Shown here: positions 22,657 through 30,016 of the stretch, piece by piece | How the letters are laid out: each line of letters begins with the position of its first letter | Numbering within the stretch: the stretch's first letter is position 1 | Position numbers and translations under genes: made by a program | Source: Candidatus Portnoybacteria bacterium RBG_13_40_8 | Lineage (GTDB): Bacteria > Patescibacteriota > Minisyncoccia > RBG-13-40-8-A | DNA length: 33,263 bases | Direction of reading: 5' to 3' | Assembly: GCA_001819435.1 (NCBI GenBank) | Contig: MHMT01000004.1 | Location: forward strand, 1 to 33,263 | Notes under the pieces: model-generated | Seen by the model: the letters and a program-made list of their open reading frames with translations, nothing else | The model's database searches: none | What the model was told of the DNA's origin: nothing

Positions 22657-23025
22657 GTGAGGAGAGTTTTTAAGGATTACGGTAGGTTCAATGGAAAGTG
22701 CGAGGAGATGACTTCGCTACGGGGTGTTTCCGGGACCGTGTTCCTGGAACCATTTGAAGAGATGTTCTACTTCAAAGATCAACCCGAAGCCAAAAAGCTC
22801 ACCGTGTCGGCTGCCGTGGGGAAAAGCGGTGGCGGAATTACTGACGAGGAACTCGTCATCGCAAAGGCCAAGCTTTTCAACTTTCTCAGGGTAGTTGCCC
22901 TGAACAAACAAGGTCCTGATGATGCCCAGGCTCATGTCCGGTGTCAAGTCAAACCCATTCTCTTTGCGGGAACTTCTCCAGCACTTTTCGTGGATCCAAA
23001 AACTCTTGTTCTCCGGCAATTTTAA
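22657..23025 (+). CDS. Protein of unknown function, GC-richer than neighbours (122 aa)
   Basis: GTG 22657 follows TTGGAGG by 6 nt; an upstream ATG frame from 22582 would cross the promoter. It contains FKDYGRFNGKCEEM, GTVFLEPFEEMFYFKDQP, a glycine-rich VGKSGGGITDEELVIAK, and VRCQVKPILFAG. No family is recognised and there is no membrane segment. The codons use clearly more G/C at third positions than the surrounding AT-rich genes, suggesting recent acquisition or different selection. Confidence 0.75.
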   Translation: MRRVFKDYGRFNGKCEEMTSLRGVSGTVFLEPFEEMFYFKDQPEAKKLTVSAAVGKSGGGITDEELVIAKAKLFNFLRVVALNKQGPDDAQAHVRCQVKPILFAGTSPALFVDPKTLVLRQF

Positions 23026-23044
23026 AAAGGAGGGAAAAACAAAT

Positions 23045-23080
23045 GGGCGATGCTCAAAGAGCATCGCCCTCTTTTTATTT
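23045..23080 (+). terminator. Terminator of the 122-aa gene
   Basis: 11-bp perfect stem GGGCGATGCTC/GAGCATCGCCC with an AAA loop, then TCTTTTTATTT. Confidence 0.9.
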
Positions 23081-23084
23081 GTGT

Positions 23085-23113
23085 TTTATTAATTTTTTGT
23101 GGTATGCTAAACT
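23085..23113 (+). promoter_or_regulatory. Promoter of the ECF sigma factor gene
   Basis: Extended -10 TGC-TAAACT (23108-23113). The -35 (TTTATT at 17 nt) is poor, as is common with a strong extended -10. Confidence 0.6.
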
Positions 23114-23132
23114 GTAATATGGGAGTAACATT

Positions 23133-23693
23133 ATGGCAAATTTAGAAATAATCGACAAAGAAAAAGAATTGCTTTCAAGGGTGGCCGCGGGCGACAGAGA
23201 TGCCTTTGGCCAGCTTTATGATTTTTATGCTCCAAAGATTTTTCGTTTTATCCGCTTGAAAGTTGGCTCGCAAGCTCTGGCCGAAGATCTTTCTTCGGAA
23301 TCGTTTTTAAGAATTTGGGAATATCTCAAAGAGCAGGAAAGAGAAATAGAAGAAAGCTTTCGAGGACTTTTATATAGAGTTGCCCGTAATTTAATCGTAG
23401 ATTATTACAAGAGAAAAAGTTCTCAAGAGATATTAATCGACGACGATTTTAAAGAATTTTTGGAGGGACACTTGATTGGCGATGATTTAAGGGTCAGTGA
23501 AGATGTCGAGGAAGTCCACCGGGCGTTAGTTAAAATAAAAGAAGAGTACCAAGACGTGATTATTTGGTATTATGTTGACGAGTTATCCGTACCGGAAATA
23601 GCCAAAATTATGGATAAATCACAGGGCGCAGTCCGCGTGTTAATTCATCGAGCTCTTAAGACATTAAAAGACCATTTAGAAGAGGTTGAATGA
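23133..23693 (+). CDS. ECF-type RNA polymerase sigma factor
   Basis: Sigma-70 family protein limited to regions 2 and 4, 186 aa. Region 2: AFGQLYDFYAPKIFRFIRLKV..ALAEDLSSESFLRIWEYL and the -10 recognition segment RGLLYRVARNLIVDYYKRKSS. Region 4: YQDVIIWYYVDELSVPEIAKIMDKSQGAVRVLIHRALKTL, a helix-turn-helix for the -35. ATG 23133 has a GGGAG SD. The next gene encodes a membrane protein that probably serves as its regulator. Its target promoters are not evident in the window. Confidence 0.93.
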   Translation: MANLEIIDKEKELLSRVAAGDRDAFGQLYDFYAPKIFRFIRLKVGSQALAEDLSSESFLRIWEYLKEQEREIEESFRGLLYRVARNLIVDYYKRKSSQEILIDDDFKEFLEGHLIGDDLRVSEDVEEVHRALVKIKEEYQDVIIWYYVDELSVPEIAKIMDKSQGAVRVLIHRALKTLKDHLEEVE

Positions 23694-23722
23694 GGGCTTG
23701 CCATGAGCGTAGTTGAAGGGTG
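23694..23722. repeat. REP-like element between the sigma gene and its partner
   Basis: GGGCTTGCCATGAGCGTAG followed by TTGAAGGGTG. It is a degenerate reverse-orientation copy of the element at 28726-28752 (CTTGTCCTGAGC..AGTCGAAGG). A short hairpin (about 23757-23774) follows. Confidence 0.55.
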
Positions 23723-23794
23723 TAATAAAAGTGTAACAAATGAGGCTAGTTATTCGTCTTCTATAGTAGACGGACAAAAGACGGAAATCGTCTC

Positions 23795-24634
23795 ATGGAT
23801 GTAATTTTCAGAAAAATTAAGAATCTACAGCGAATTCAACCTGACGCTTCTTGGCTCATAAGGCAAAGAAGCTTTTTGTTATCTGAGATATATGGAGACC
23901 AAAAACCAATAAAAGAACGGAAGGCTGTTTTAGCTTTTCCGTTTTTTGATTTTTCTAAAATTTTCCGTCCAGCTTTTGCCGTTGCTTTTACAATAATAAT
24001 TTTAGTCAGTTCCTTTGCTACTGTGGGAGCAATTAGTGCTTCGCAGAACAGTTTACCGGGTGATTTTCTTTATCAGGTTAAGACCGTTCTTGAAAAAACC
24101 CAACTTACTTTTACTCATGATTCCGCAAGCAGAACAAGGCTTTCGGTAAAATTTGCCAATCAAAGAATGGATGAGTTTACCCAAATGATTCAAAAGCCGG
24201 AAAAGAAAGAAGATATTCAAAAAACAGTCAAGGGATTTACCCAGCAGATGGTCGCGGTTCAGCAAGAGATGAATATTTTAAAAGAAAAGAATTCCGAGAA
24301 AGCAGCCGAGGTGGCAAAATTGGTTCAAGCCCAGACGCCTGTCTATGAAGAAGCTTTAATTAAAGGCGATGAAAAACTTGGCTATGTTCTTCCCGGAGAA
24401 AAACAGGGATTGAAAGATGATATTAATCAAGCACTGGAAGAGCTGAATAAAACCAAAGAATTGACAAATGAGTTAACAAAAGAAGAAACAAGTCCAATTC
24501 AAGAAACAGAAAATGAAACCGGGAACACAGAAGAGATTATTGTTCCGGGAGAAAAAACCGAGCAAACCGAATCAGTTTCTATCCAATTTGAAAATCTTCA
24601 ACCAACAACCGAAGAGGTTAATAAAGTTGAATAG
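23795..24634 (+). CDS. DUF5667-type membrane protein, probable ECF sigma regulator
   Basis: A 279-aa protein with a cytoplasmic N-terminus of about 50 residues, one membrane span (about 55-80, AFAVAFTIIILVSSFATV), then the DUF5667-like signature SLPGDFLYQVKTVLEKTQLTFT. A helical external region follows (FANQRMDEFTQM..KKEDIQKTVKGFTQQM), with a Glu/Thr-rich low-complexity tail. The DUF5667 match is from memory of the family pattern. An N-terminal cytoplasmic part with a single span next to an ECF gene fits an anti-sigma role, but no classic zinc anti-sigma motif is seen. It may form an operon with the sigma gene across a gap of about 100 nt. Confidence 0.82.
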   Translation: MDVIFRKIKNLQRIQPDASWLIRQRSFLLSEIYGDQKPIKERKAVLAFPFFDFSKIFRPAFAVAFTIIILVSSFATVGAISASQNSLPGDFLYQVKTVLEKTQLTFTHDSASRTRLSVKFANQRMDEFTQMIQKPEKKEDIQKTVKGFTQQMVAVQQEMNILKEKNSEKAAEVAKLVQAQTPVYEEALIKGDEKLGYVLPGEKQGLKDDINQALEELNKTKELTNELTKEETSPIQETENETGNTEEIIVPGEKTEQTESVSIQFENLQPTTEEVNKVE

Positions 24635-24645
24635 TAATAAATTGT

Positions 24646-24788
24646 TAGCCGTTATAAACTAATTATTAATAAGGTCGGTAACGGCTACAAAAATCGGGTC
24701 TATAAGACCCATATAAAGGTCGAAAACAAAATTCCTGATTTTATAGATTCTAATCAGCTTAATGCTGACTAGAACCATAAAATCAAGG
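24646..24788 (+). promoter_or_regulatory. Structured 5' leader of the large surface-protein gene
   Basis: Three pairings in series: TAGCCGTTA/TAACGGCTA (24646-24654 with 24679-24687), GGGTC/GACCC, and a long stem 24734-24758 with 24764-24788 of about 23 pairs with a 5-nt loop. The last ends 14 nt before the ATG. No T-tract follows it. It may stabilise an abundant mRNA or control translation (inference). Confidence 0.5.
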
Positions 24789-24802
24789 TAAAAAAATCGA
24801 AA

Positions 24803-27800
24803 ATGAAAAAGTTTATATCTATTAGCTTGGCGGTAACCACAATTCTGTGGTTAGTTGGAACAGTCTATGTTCCGGTCGCCAAAGCAGCCGTAGTTGAGGG
24901 CGATATTGTAAGTCCTGACGCCACATTCACTGATGCCGATGGAAACACATACTATCCGTATGATGTTTTTATTGTCAAGTTTGCTGGCACAAAGACTTTC
25001 AAGCGCCTTATCTTAAACCCACAGGTTTTTGACAGCTACGGACACTTAAAATGGAGTAATATTAAGACAATCTCAGCCGCCACTGTTGCTGGTTATACCA
25101 CAGCTTCCTTGGTAAGAGAGATTAATGATACGAAAGTATACAAACTCTCTCCAAATGGAGACATGGGTACCAAGCAGTGGGTTGAAGACCTGGCTTGTTT
25201 TACAAGCAAGGGATATGACTGGGATTCTGTCTATATAATTAACTCTACTGATCGAGACAATTACACCACTGGCGCGAGTATTTGCGGTGGGGGAGCTGCC
25301 GAGGGTCCGATTACGCTTTCATTAGCGTCTGACAACCCAGCAGCTGCTACTATTCCGCCAAATGCCCAGGGTGTTAGTTTCTTAAAGGTAAAAGTTGATG
25401 GTTCAGGAACCGTTAACCAGCTTACAGTTACCAGAAAAGGCGCTGGTGCAGTTGCTGACTTCGGAGATACATACATCTATAAAAATGGAGTTCGTCTGAC
25501 TTCAGGCAGAGCGCTTTCTACGGCAACCAGTAAAGTAAGTTTTATCAACTTGGGTATTGCAGCTCCAGCTGTGTTTGAATTTGTTGCTGACATGACTTAT
25601 ACAAGCGCGAGCGGAGCAGATGCAACCACTGGAGATATTAATTACTTTGCCGTTGAAGCCTCTTCTGACGTAACCGGAACCGGAACCGTTGGTGGAGTAT
25701 TCCCGATTACTGGTAATCCAATGGGGATCAGTGGTACAGCTGCTGGCACAATAACCGTTGTAAGAAGTGGTTCTAGTGCCAATAATGTAACCATTGGTTC
25801 AAAAGAATCAGAAATTTCACAGTTTAAAATTACTACTGCAACTGAGGGCGGCTATGTTAAAAGAGTTAAACTCTTTAACAATGGCACAGCTGATAATAAT
25901 TTGATTACCAATCTTAAATTGAAGGATAACTCTGCAGTAACTCTTGCAACCGCTACTTCAATTGATAGCAGCGGTTATGCGGATTTTGTGCTTGCTTCTC
26001 CTTATTATATTGTTAAGGGAGACAGCGCTATTTTCCGCGTTTACGCTGACATTGGAGCCGTAAATCCAGACTATACCATTCTTCTTTATCCCGAATTAGC
26101 CACTGATATCTTGGTCACCGGAAATATTTACGGTTATGGTATGCCTGCCATTACTACAGGTTACGATAGTGGCGATTATGTTACTATAACCTGCAAAGGT
26201 GGTGACTTAACCTTAAACAAAGTTGGTCCAAATGCCGGTAAGATTGGCACTGCGACTTCTGATACTGTTTTCTTGGAGTATACGGTAGCTGCGGCTGCTG
26301 ATATTACCATTAAGAGAACAGAATTGATATTCTGTCTTGACCACGATGGAGATGGTTACAATACCATTACCAGCGCTGGCGCTGATGTTGAAGACATAAA
26401 GATTAAAGACAAGGATTCGGGTGTTATTATAGCCGGTCCAAAGGATGGTACCGCATTTAACGACGGGTCAAGAACTGCTTGTTCCGCAAGTAGTGTGTAT
26501 GAAGCCTTTACTGATACCATTGACTTAACTGCCGGTACGACAAGAACTTTCCAGGTTACAGCTGACATTAAGACCACTACTAGCACTACCATAAATGCAA
26601 CAGACAGGATGAAATTTATCCTTTACAGCTACGCTACAATGGTGGGTTCTGGCACTGTTAATTACATGAAGTATACCAATACCAGTGATGCAGTACCTAA
26701 TACAGCCATTGTTCCGTCCGGCGATATTGCTGGAGAAGAAATGACTGTTGAGGCAGCCAGTTTGGTTATAACCTTAGCAGCCAGCCCATCCGGCACAACC
26801 AGGACCTATATTAAGGGTCAGAATGGCGTAGAAGCTGTGGGACTTATCTTTACAGCTGGCACAGCATCTGATATTAATGTTAACAGCATTACCTTAGTTT
26901 CTTATTATGACTATGATGGTGCGGGAGCGTTTACAGCTGGAAAGAAGGGCGATAACTATGTCAAGGACAGTATGGGTGGTATCTCTATTTACGACAAAGA
27001 TACTGGCCTCTTAGTTCCTGGTTCAACAGCCAAAGGATTCACCAGCGGAGACAATTACGAACACGTAGTTTACACTGGTCTTAACTGGACAATTCCAGCC
27101 GGAGGACAAAAAACCTTGTTAGTCAAGGGAGATATTTCCTCAGCTGCTCCAGCCAGTGCGTCTACTGCTGATAGTTACGTTTCCTTTGATATTGAGAACG
27201 CAACCGATATCTCGGCAGTTGACATTGACGGCAATACGGTTACTGCAACCGGAAATGGCTCAAATGGTGCTACAACTCCCAATACCTACTTTGGCATTGC
27301 TCAAAGTGGTTCATTGACCATTGACAATGCCACCGACACACCAGATAAGTCAATCGTTGTAATGGGTACAGCTGACAACGAAGTTAGCAAATTTAAGCTC
27401 ACCGGAGCCAATGAAGGTTGGAACATTGAAAAATTCTCTATAGTTCTTGACGATGGTCAAGGAATAGACGAGGAAGACAGAGATAACTTTTCAGCGGTTA
27501 AGATTAAGTACCAGACTCAAGCTCAGTGGGGAACATCCAACTGGACCATTTCCTCTGGCAAGACATTTGGTTCTACTGCCTCTTTAGCTTTCAGCTTTAG
27601 CGGCACTGACAGAATCTATGTGCCAAAGGATGACAATGCCTATGTCACTGTTTTAGCCAGTATTGCTGGCTATAATGGTGGTTATGGCGGTAAGTCAAAG
27701 GTTCCGTTCAAGATGTATGACATGGATGGTGGCTCAAACTCATTTGTTGCTTATGGTGCTCAGTCAGGTTATTACTTGACTAGCTACACCACTGATAGCG

Positions 27801-28477
27801 CAGCTGATACTGATTTTAACTTGCACTTTGTTGCAAGGTCAAAACCGGTATTTGCCAAGAGTGCTTGGTCAGGTGCTGAATTGGAATTAGCCAGATTTAC
27901 TATTACTGCGGTTGGTTATGATGTAGTCTTTGATGGAATAGCTGGTACTGAAACTGGTACCGGAGATATTGCTAGTGCATGTTTAAAGTTTGATGTCGTT
28001 GCCTCATCTACAGATACAGCAAACATTGATCTTTACATGTATGACTGGAACGAAACCGTTGTTGCTAGCATTTATCAACATTTCTCTCCGGATGCCGCAG
28101 ATGCTGATGGGTTTGATGGTAGCGTAAGCAGTGTTAGCTTTGTCTTTGAAGAGGTTGATACTGTTACTATTCCAACTGGCACAACCAAAGAATTACACAT
28201 TGACTTGGCTGCAGGTGATGTCATTGACTTTAACAAAACCGATGAATATATTTACCTTCAGTTAAGAAATGATGATGGTGGTGATTATGCCACTGGAACT
28301 ATGAACTTTGGCGGACGAGATGTTGTCTATCATGACGGTTCTAATGAAGAGGGTATTACCTCTACGGGAGCCACTGATGCTAATGTTGATGCAAGATACG
28401 GTATGCCTAGCTTGATTAAAAACATCGGTCCATTGCCGGTTACCTTCAGAACCTTAAGGGGTACTGGAACTCCATAA
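24803..28477 (+). CDS. Large secreted surface protein (S-layer-like)
   Basis: 1224 aa with a clear signal peptide: basic MKKF, hydrophobic core, and a probable cut after VAKA near residue 28. Residues about 45-155 form a module (DVFIVK..FKRLILN..YGHLKW..NIKT; KVYKLSPNGDMGTKQWV) also present in the next gene. The rest is threonine/serine/glycine-rich beta-sandwich-like repeats, for example SKESEISQFKITTATEGG near 335 and TADNEVSKFKLTGANEGW near 855, and two D-rich segments (FCLDHDGDGYN, SYYDYDGAGAF) that could bind calcium. No sortase or PEP-CTERM tail is visible. Size, export signal, structured leader and strong terminator suggest an abundant envelope protein, possibly the S-layer subunit (inference). 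Confidence 0.85.
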   Translation: MKKFISISLAVTTILWLVGTVYVPVAKAAVVEGDIVSPDATFTDADGNTYYPYDVFIVKFAGTKTFKRLILNPQVFDSYGHLKWSNIKTISAATVAGYTTASLVREINDTKVYKLSPNGDMGTKQWVEDLACFTSKGYDWDSVYIINSTDRDNYTTGASICGGGAAEGPITLSLASDNPAAATIPPNAQGVSFLKVKVDGSGTVNQLTVTRKGAGAVADFGDTYIYKNGVRLTSGRALSTATSKVSFINLGIAAPAVFEFVADMTYTSASGADATTGDINYFAVEASSDVTGTGTVGGVFPITGNPMGISGTAAGTITVVRSGSSANNVTIGSKESEISQFKITTATEGGYVKRVKLFNNGTADNNLITNLKLKDNSAVTLATATSIDSSGYADFVLASPYYIVKGDSAIFRVYADIGAVNPDYTILLYPELATDILVTGNIYGYGMPAITTGYDSGDYVTITCKGGDLTLNKVGPNAGKIGTATSDTVFLEYTVAAAADITIKRTELIFCLDHDGDGYNTITSAGADVEDIKIKDKDSGVIIAGPKDGTAFNDGSRTACSASSVYEAFTDTIDLTAGTTRTFQVTADIKTTTSTTINATDRMKFILYSYATMVGSGTVNYMKYTNTSDAVPNTAIVPSGDIAGEEMTVEAASLVITLAASPSGTTRTYIKGQNGVEAVGLIFTAGTASDINVNSITLVSYYDYDGAGAFTAGKKGDNYVKDSMGGISIYDKDTGLLVPGSTAKGFTSGDNYEHVVYTGLNWTIPAGGQKTLLVKGDISSAAPASASTADSYVSFDIENATDISAVDIDGNTVTATGNGSNGATTPNTYFGIAQSGSLTIDNATDTPDKSIVVMGTADNEVSKFKLTGANEGWNIEKFSIVLDDGQGIDEEDRDNFSAVKIKYQTQAQWGTSNWTISSGKTFGSTASLAFSFSGTDRIYVPKDDNAYVTVLASIAGYNGGYGGKSKVPFKMYDMDGGSNSFVAYGAQSGYYLTSYTTDSAADTDFNLHFVARSKPVFAKSAWSGAELELARFTITAVGYDVVFDGIAGTETGTGDIASACLKFDVVASSTDTANIDLYMYDWNETVVASIYQHFSPDAADADGFDGSVSSVSFVFEEVDTVTIPTGTTKELHIDLAAGDVIDFNKTDEYIYLQLRNDDGGDYATGTMNFGGRDVVYHDGSNEEGITSTGATDANVDARYGMPSLIKNIGPLPVTFRTLRGTGTP

Positions 28478-28489
28478 ACTTGATTCGGA

Positions 28490-28526
28490 CCCTTCACTTT
28501 CTTCCTTGTAGAAGTTGCGAAGGGAT
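28490..28526. repeat. Hairpin/REP-like element after the surface-protein gene
   Basis: CCCTTC and GAAGGG close an imperfect stem over about 36 nt, just upstream of the terminator. It resembles the REP-type palindromes elsewhere in the window. Confidence 0.45.
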
Positions 28527-28532
28527 GAAACG

Positions 28533-28560
28533 AAAAACCCCCGCTTCGGCGGGGGTTTTT
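28533..28560 (+). terminator. Terminator of the large surface-protein gene
   Basis: CCCCCGC-TTCG-GCGGGGG, a stable UUCG tetraloop hairpin flanked by A5 and T5. Confidence 0.93.
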
Positions 28561-28581
28561 CATTGATTTTAATTTTTGTGA

Positions 28582-28587
28582 TATAAT
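28582..28587 (+). promoter_or_regulatory. -10 box of the beta-helix gene (leaderless)
   Basis: TATAAT preceded by TGA (extended -10). The GTG start at 28594 lies 6 nt downstream. No good -35. Confidence 0.6.
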
Positions 28588-28593
28588 TAAATT

Positions 28594-29976
28594 GTGGCGA
28601 GAAAACTTTTAATTTTAATATTATTTAGCTTATTATTTATCCCAATAAAAACTTGGGCTGTTGATATTATTGATGGAGACCTCATTCGCATTCAAGGAGA
28701 CCTTGATGTTTATATTGTCAAAATCCTTCCTTCGACTAGCTCAGGACAAGTGGCAGAAAAATATAAACGCCTGATTCTTAACTCGGAGATATTCAATCAA
28801 TACGGCCATTTGAAATGGGAAAATATCAAAACCGTAAGCCAAACCGAACTGAACGAATATGCTGTTTCTGACCTGGTTCGGGCAGTAAGTGATGATAAGG
28901 TTTATAAATTGTATCCTAACGGAGATATCGGCGAAAAAAGATGGGTAAAAACCGCTGATGATTTTTTGAATTTAGGCTTTAAATGGAATGCCATTTACGC
29001 TATCAATAACTTTGAAAGAGATTTTTATATTCTCGGCGAAAATTTAGTCGCAGTCAGCCCGCCAGAAACACCATCACAAGAGCCAGAAATTCCTTCCCGT
29101 GATCCAATCACAATCAATGTCCCAAATGATTATTCTACAATTCAAACAGCTATTAATGCAGCTATTGACGGTGATACGATTTCTGTAAAATCCGGTACCT
29201 ATGATGAAAACATTGTTCTTGATAAAAAGATAAAATTAATCGGGGAATTGAGCGGAAGCACAATTATTGACGGCAAAGGAAATGAAAATGCCTTAACCAT
29301 AAATAATGGTAAAGATATTTCCATTGAAAGATTTACCATTCAAAGCAAGGATAAATACGCGATTTACTGTCCCGGGAAAAATCAAACTTCGGCCGTATTT
29401 AAAAACCTGATTATCAAAGATTCCGGCTGGGGAATAGTAGCCGAGGAAAATTGCCAGCTTACGGTATTGAATGCTTTGATTTATAATAACAAAAATTCTG
29501 TCAATACGGATGGCGCAGGCATATTGATTAAAAACAACTTTTCTCAGAATATTGTTTCAGAAATAAGAAACAATACCATTGATGATAATTATCACGGTAT
29601 TTGGAGCGAAAACTCTAACTTAAAGGTGATGAATAATATCATCACCAACAATATCGGTGGAAAAGGAGCAAAGGGGAGCACCGGATTATATCACAGCGGA
29701 GACGGAAATTCGGACAATACCTACAATGATGTTTACGGAAATGGCTGGGATTTTGGCGGAGACGCTAAGGCCGGAGATGGTACTTTAATTGTTTATCCAA
29801 AATTTATTTGGCCATCACAGCGGGATTATCGTTTAAAAACCGGTAGTGATTATTCTTTTTGTATTGATGCTGGACACCCGGATTATACTTATAATGATGC
29901 AACTTATTCGAGCAATACCGTTCGAAACGATATGGGCGCTTACGGCGGACCAGACAACTTGGGGTGGACTCCGTAA
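28594..29976 (+). CDS. Secreted right-handed beta-helix surface protein
   Basis: 460 aa, start GTG 28594. The signal peptide RKLLILILFSLLFIPIKTWA is followed by the same N-terminal module as the preceding protein (DVYIVK..YKRLILN; YGHLKWENIKT; KVYKLYPNGDIGEKRWV; about 30-150). After a proline-rich linker, a parallel beta-helix begins: VPNDYSTIQTAINAAIDGDTI, a typical opening, then repeated short strands with Asn/Gly turns (NNTIDDNYHGIWSENS) up to the C-terminus. Such folds often bind or cleave polysaccharides; no catalytic residues are evident. A REP-like insertion adds LPSTSSGQV relative to the paralogous module. It is probably held on the cell surface through the shared module. Confidence 0.85.
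   Translation: MARKLLILILFSLLFIPIKTWAVDIIDGDLIRIQGDLDVYIVKILPSTSSGQVAEKYKRLILNSEIFNQYGHLKWENIKTVSQTELNEYAVSDLVRAVSDDKVYKLYPNGDIGEKRWVKTADDFLNLGFKWNAIYAINNFERDFYILGENLVAVSPPETPSQEPEIPSRDPITINVPNDYSTIQTAINAAIDGDTISVKSGTYDENIVLDKKIKLIGELSGSTIIDGKGNENALTINNGKDISIERFTIQSKDKYAIYCPGKNQTSAVFKNLIIKDSGWGIVAEENCQLTVLNALIYNNKNSVNTDGAGILIKNNFSQNIVSEIRNNTIDDNYHGIWSENSNLKVMNNIITNNIGGKGAKGSTGLYHSGDGNSDNTYNDVYGNGWDFGGDAKAGDGTLIVYPKFIWPSQRDYRLKTGSDYSFCIDAGHPDYTYNDATYSSNTVRNDMGAYGGPDNLGWTP
28726..28752 (+). repeat. REP-like insertion in the shared surface module
   Basis: CCTTCGACTAGCTCAGGACA, imperfectly palindromic, read in frame as PSTSSGQ. The homologous module in the preceding gene (VKFAGTKTFKRL) lacks it, which dates the insertion after the duplication. 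Confidence 0.75.
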
Positions 29977-29979
29977 GGG

Positions 29980-30008
29980 TTGATTTTTCTCTGAAATTCT
30001 GCTATTTT
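29980..30008 (+). promoter_or_regulatory. Promoter of the surface-glycan operon
   Basis: TTGATT (29980-29985), 17-nt spacer, TATTTT (30003-30008) with TGC. The ATG at 30017 is 8 nt further, so the mRNA is nearly leaderless. Confidence 0.7.
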
Positions 30009-30016
30009 TAGGGTAG

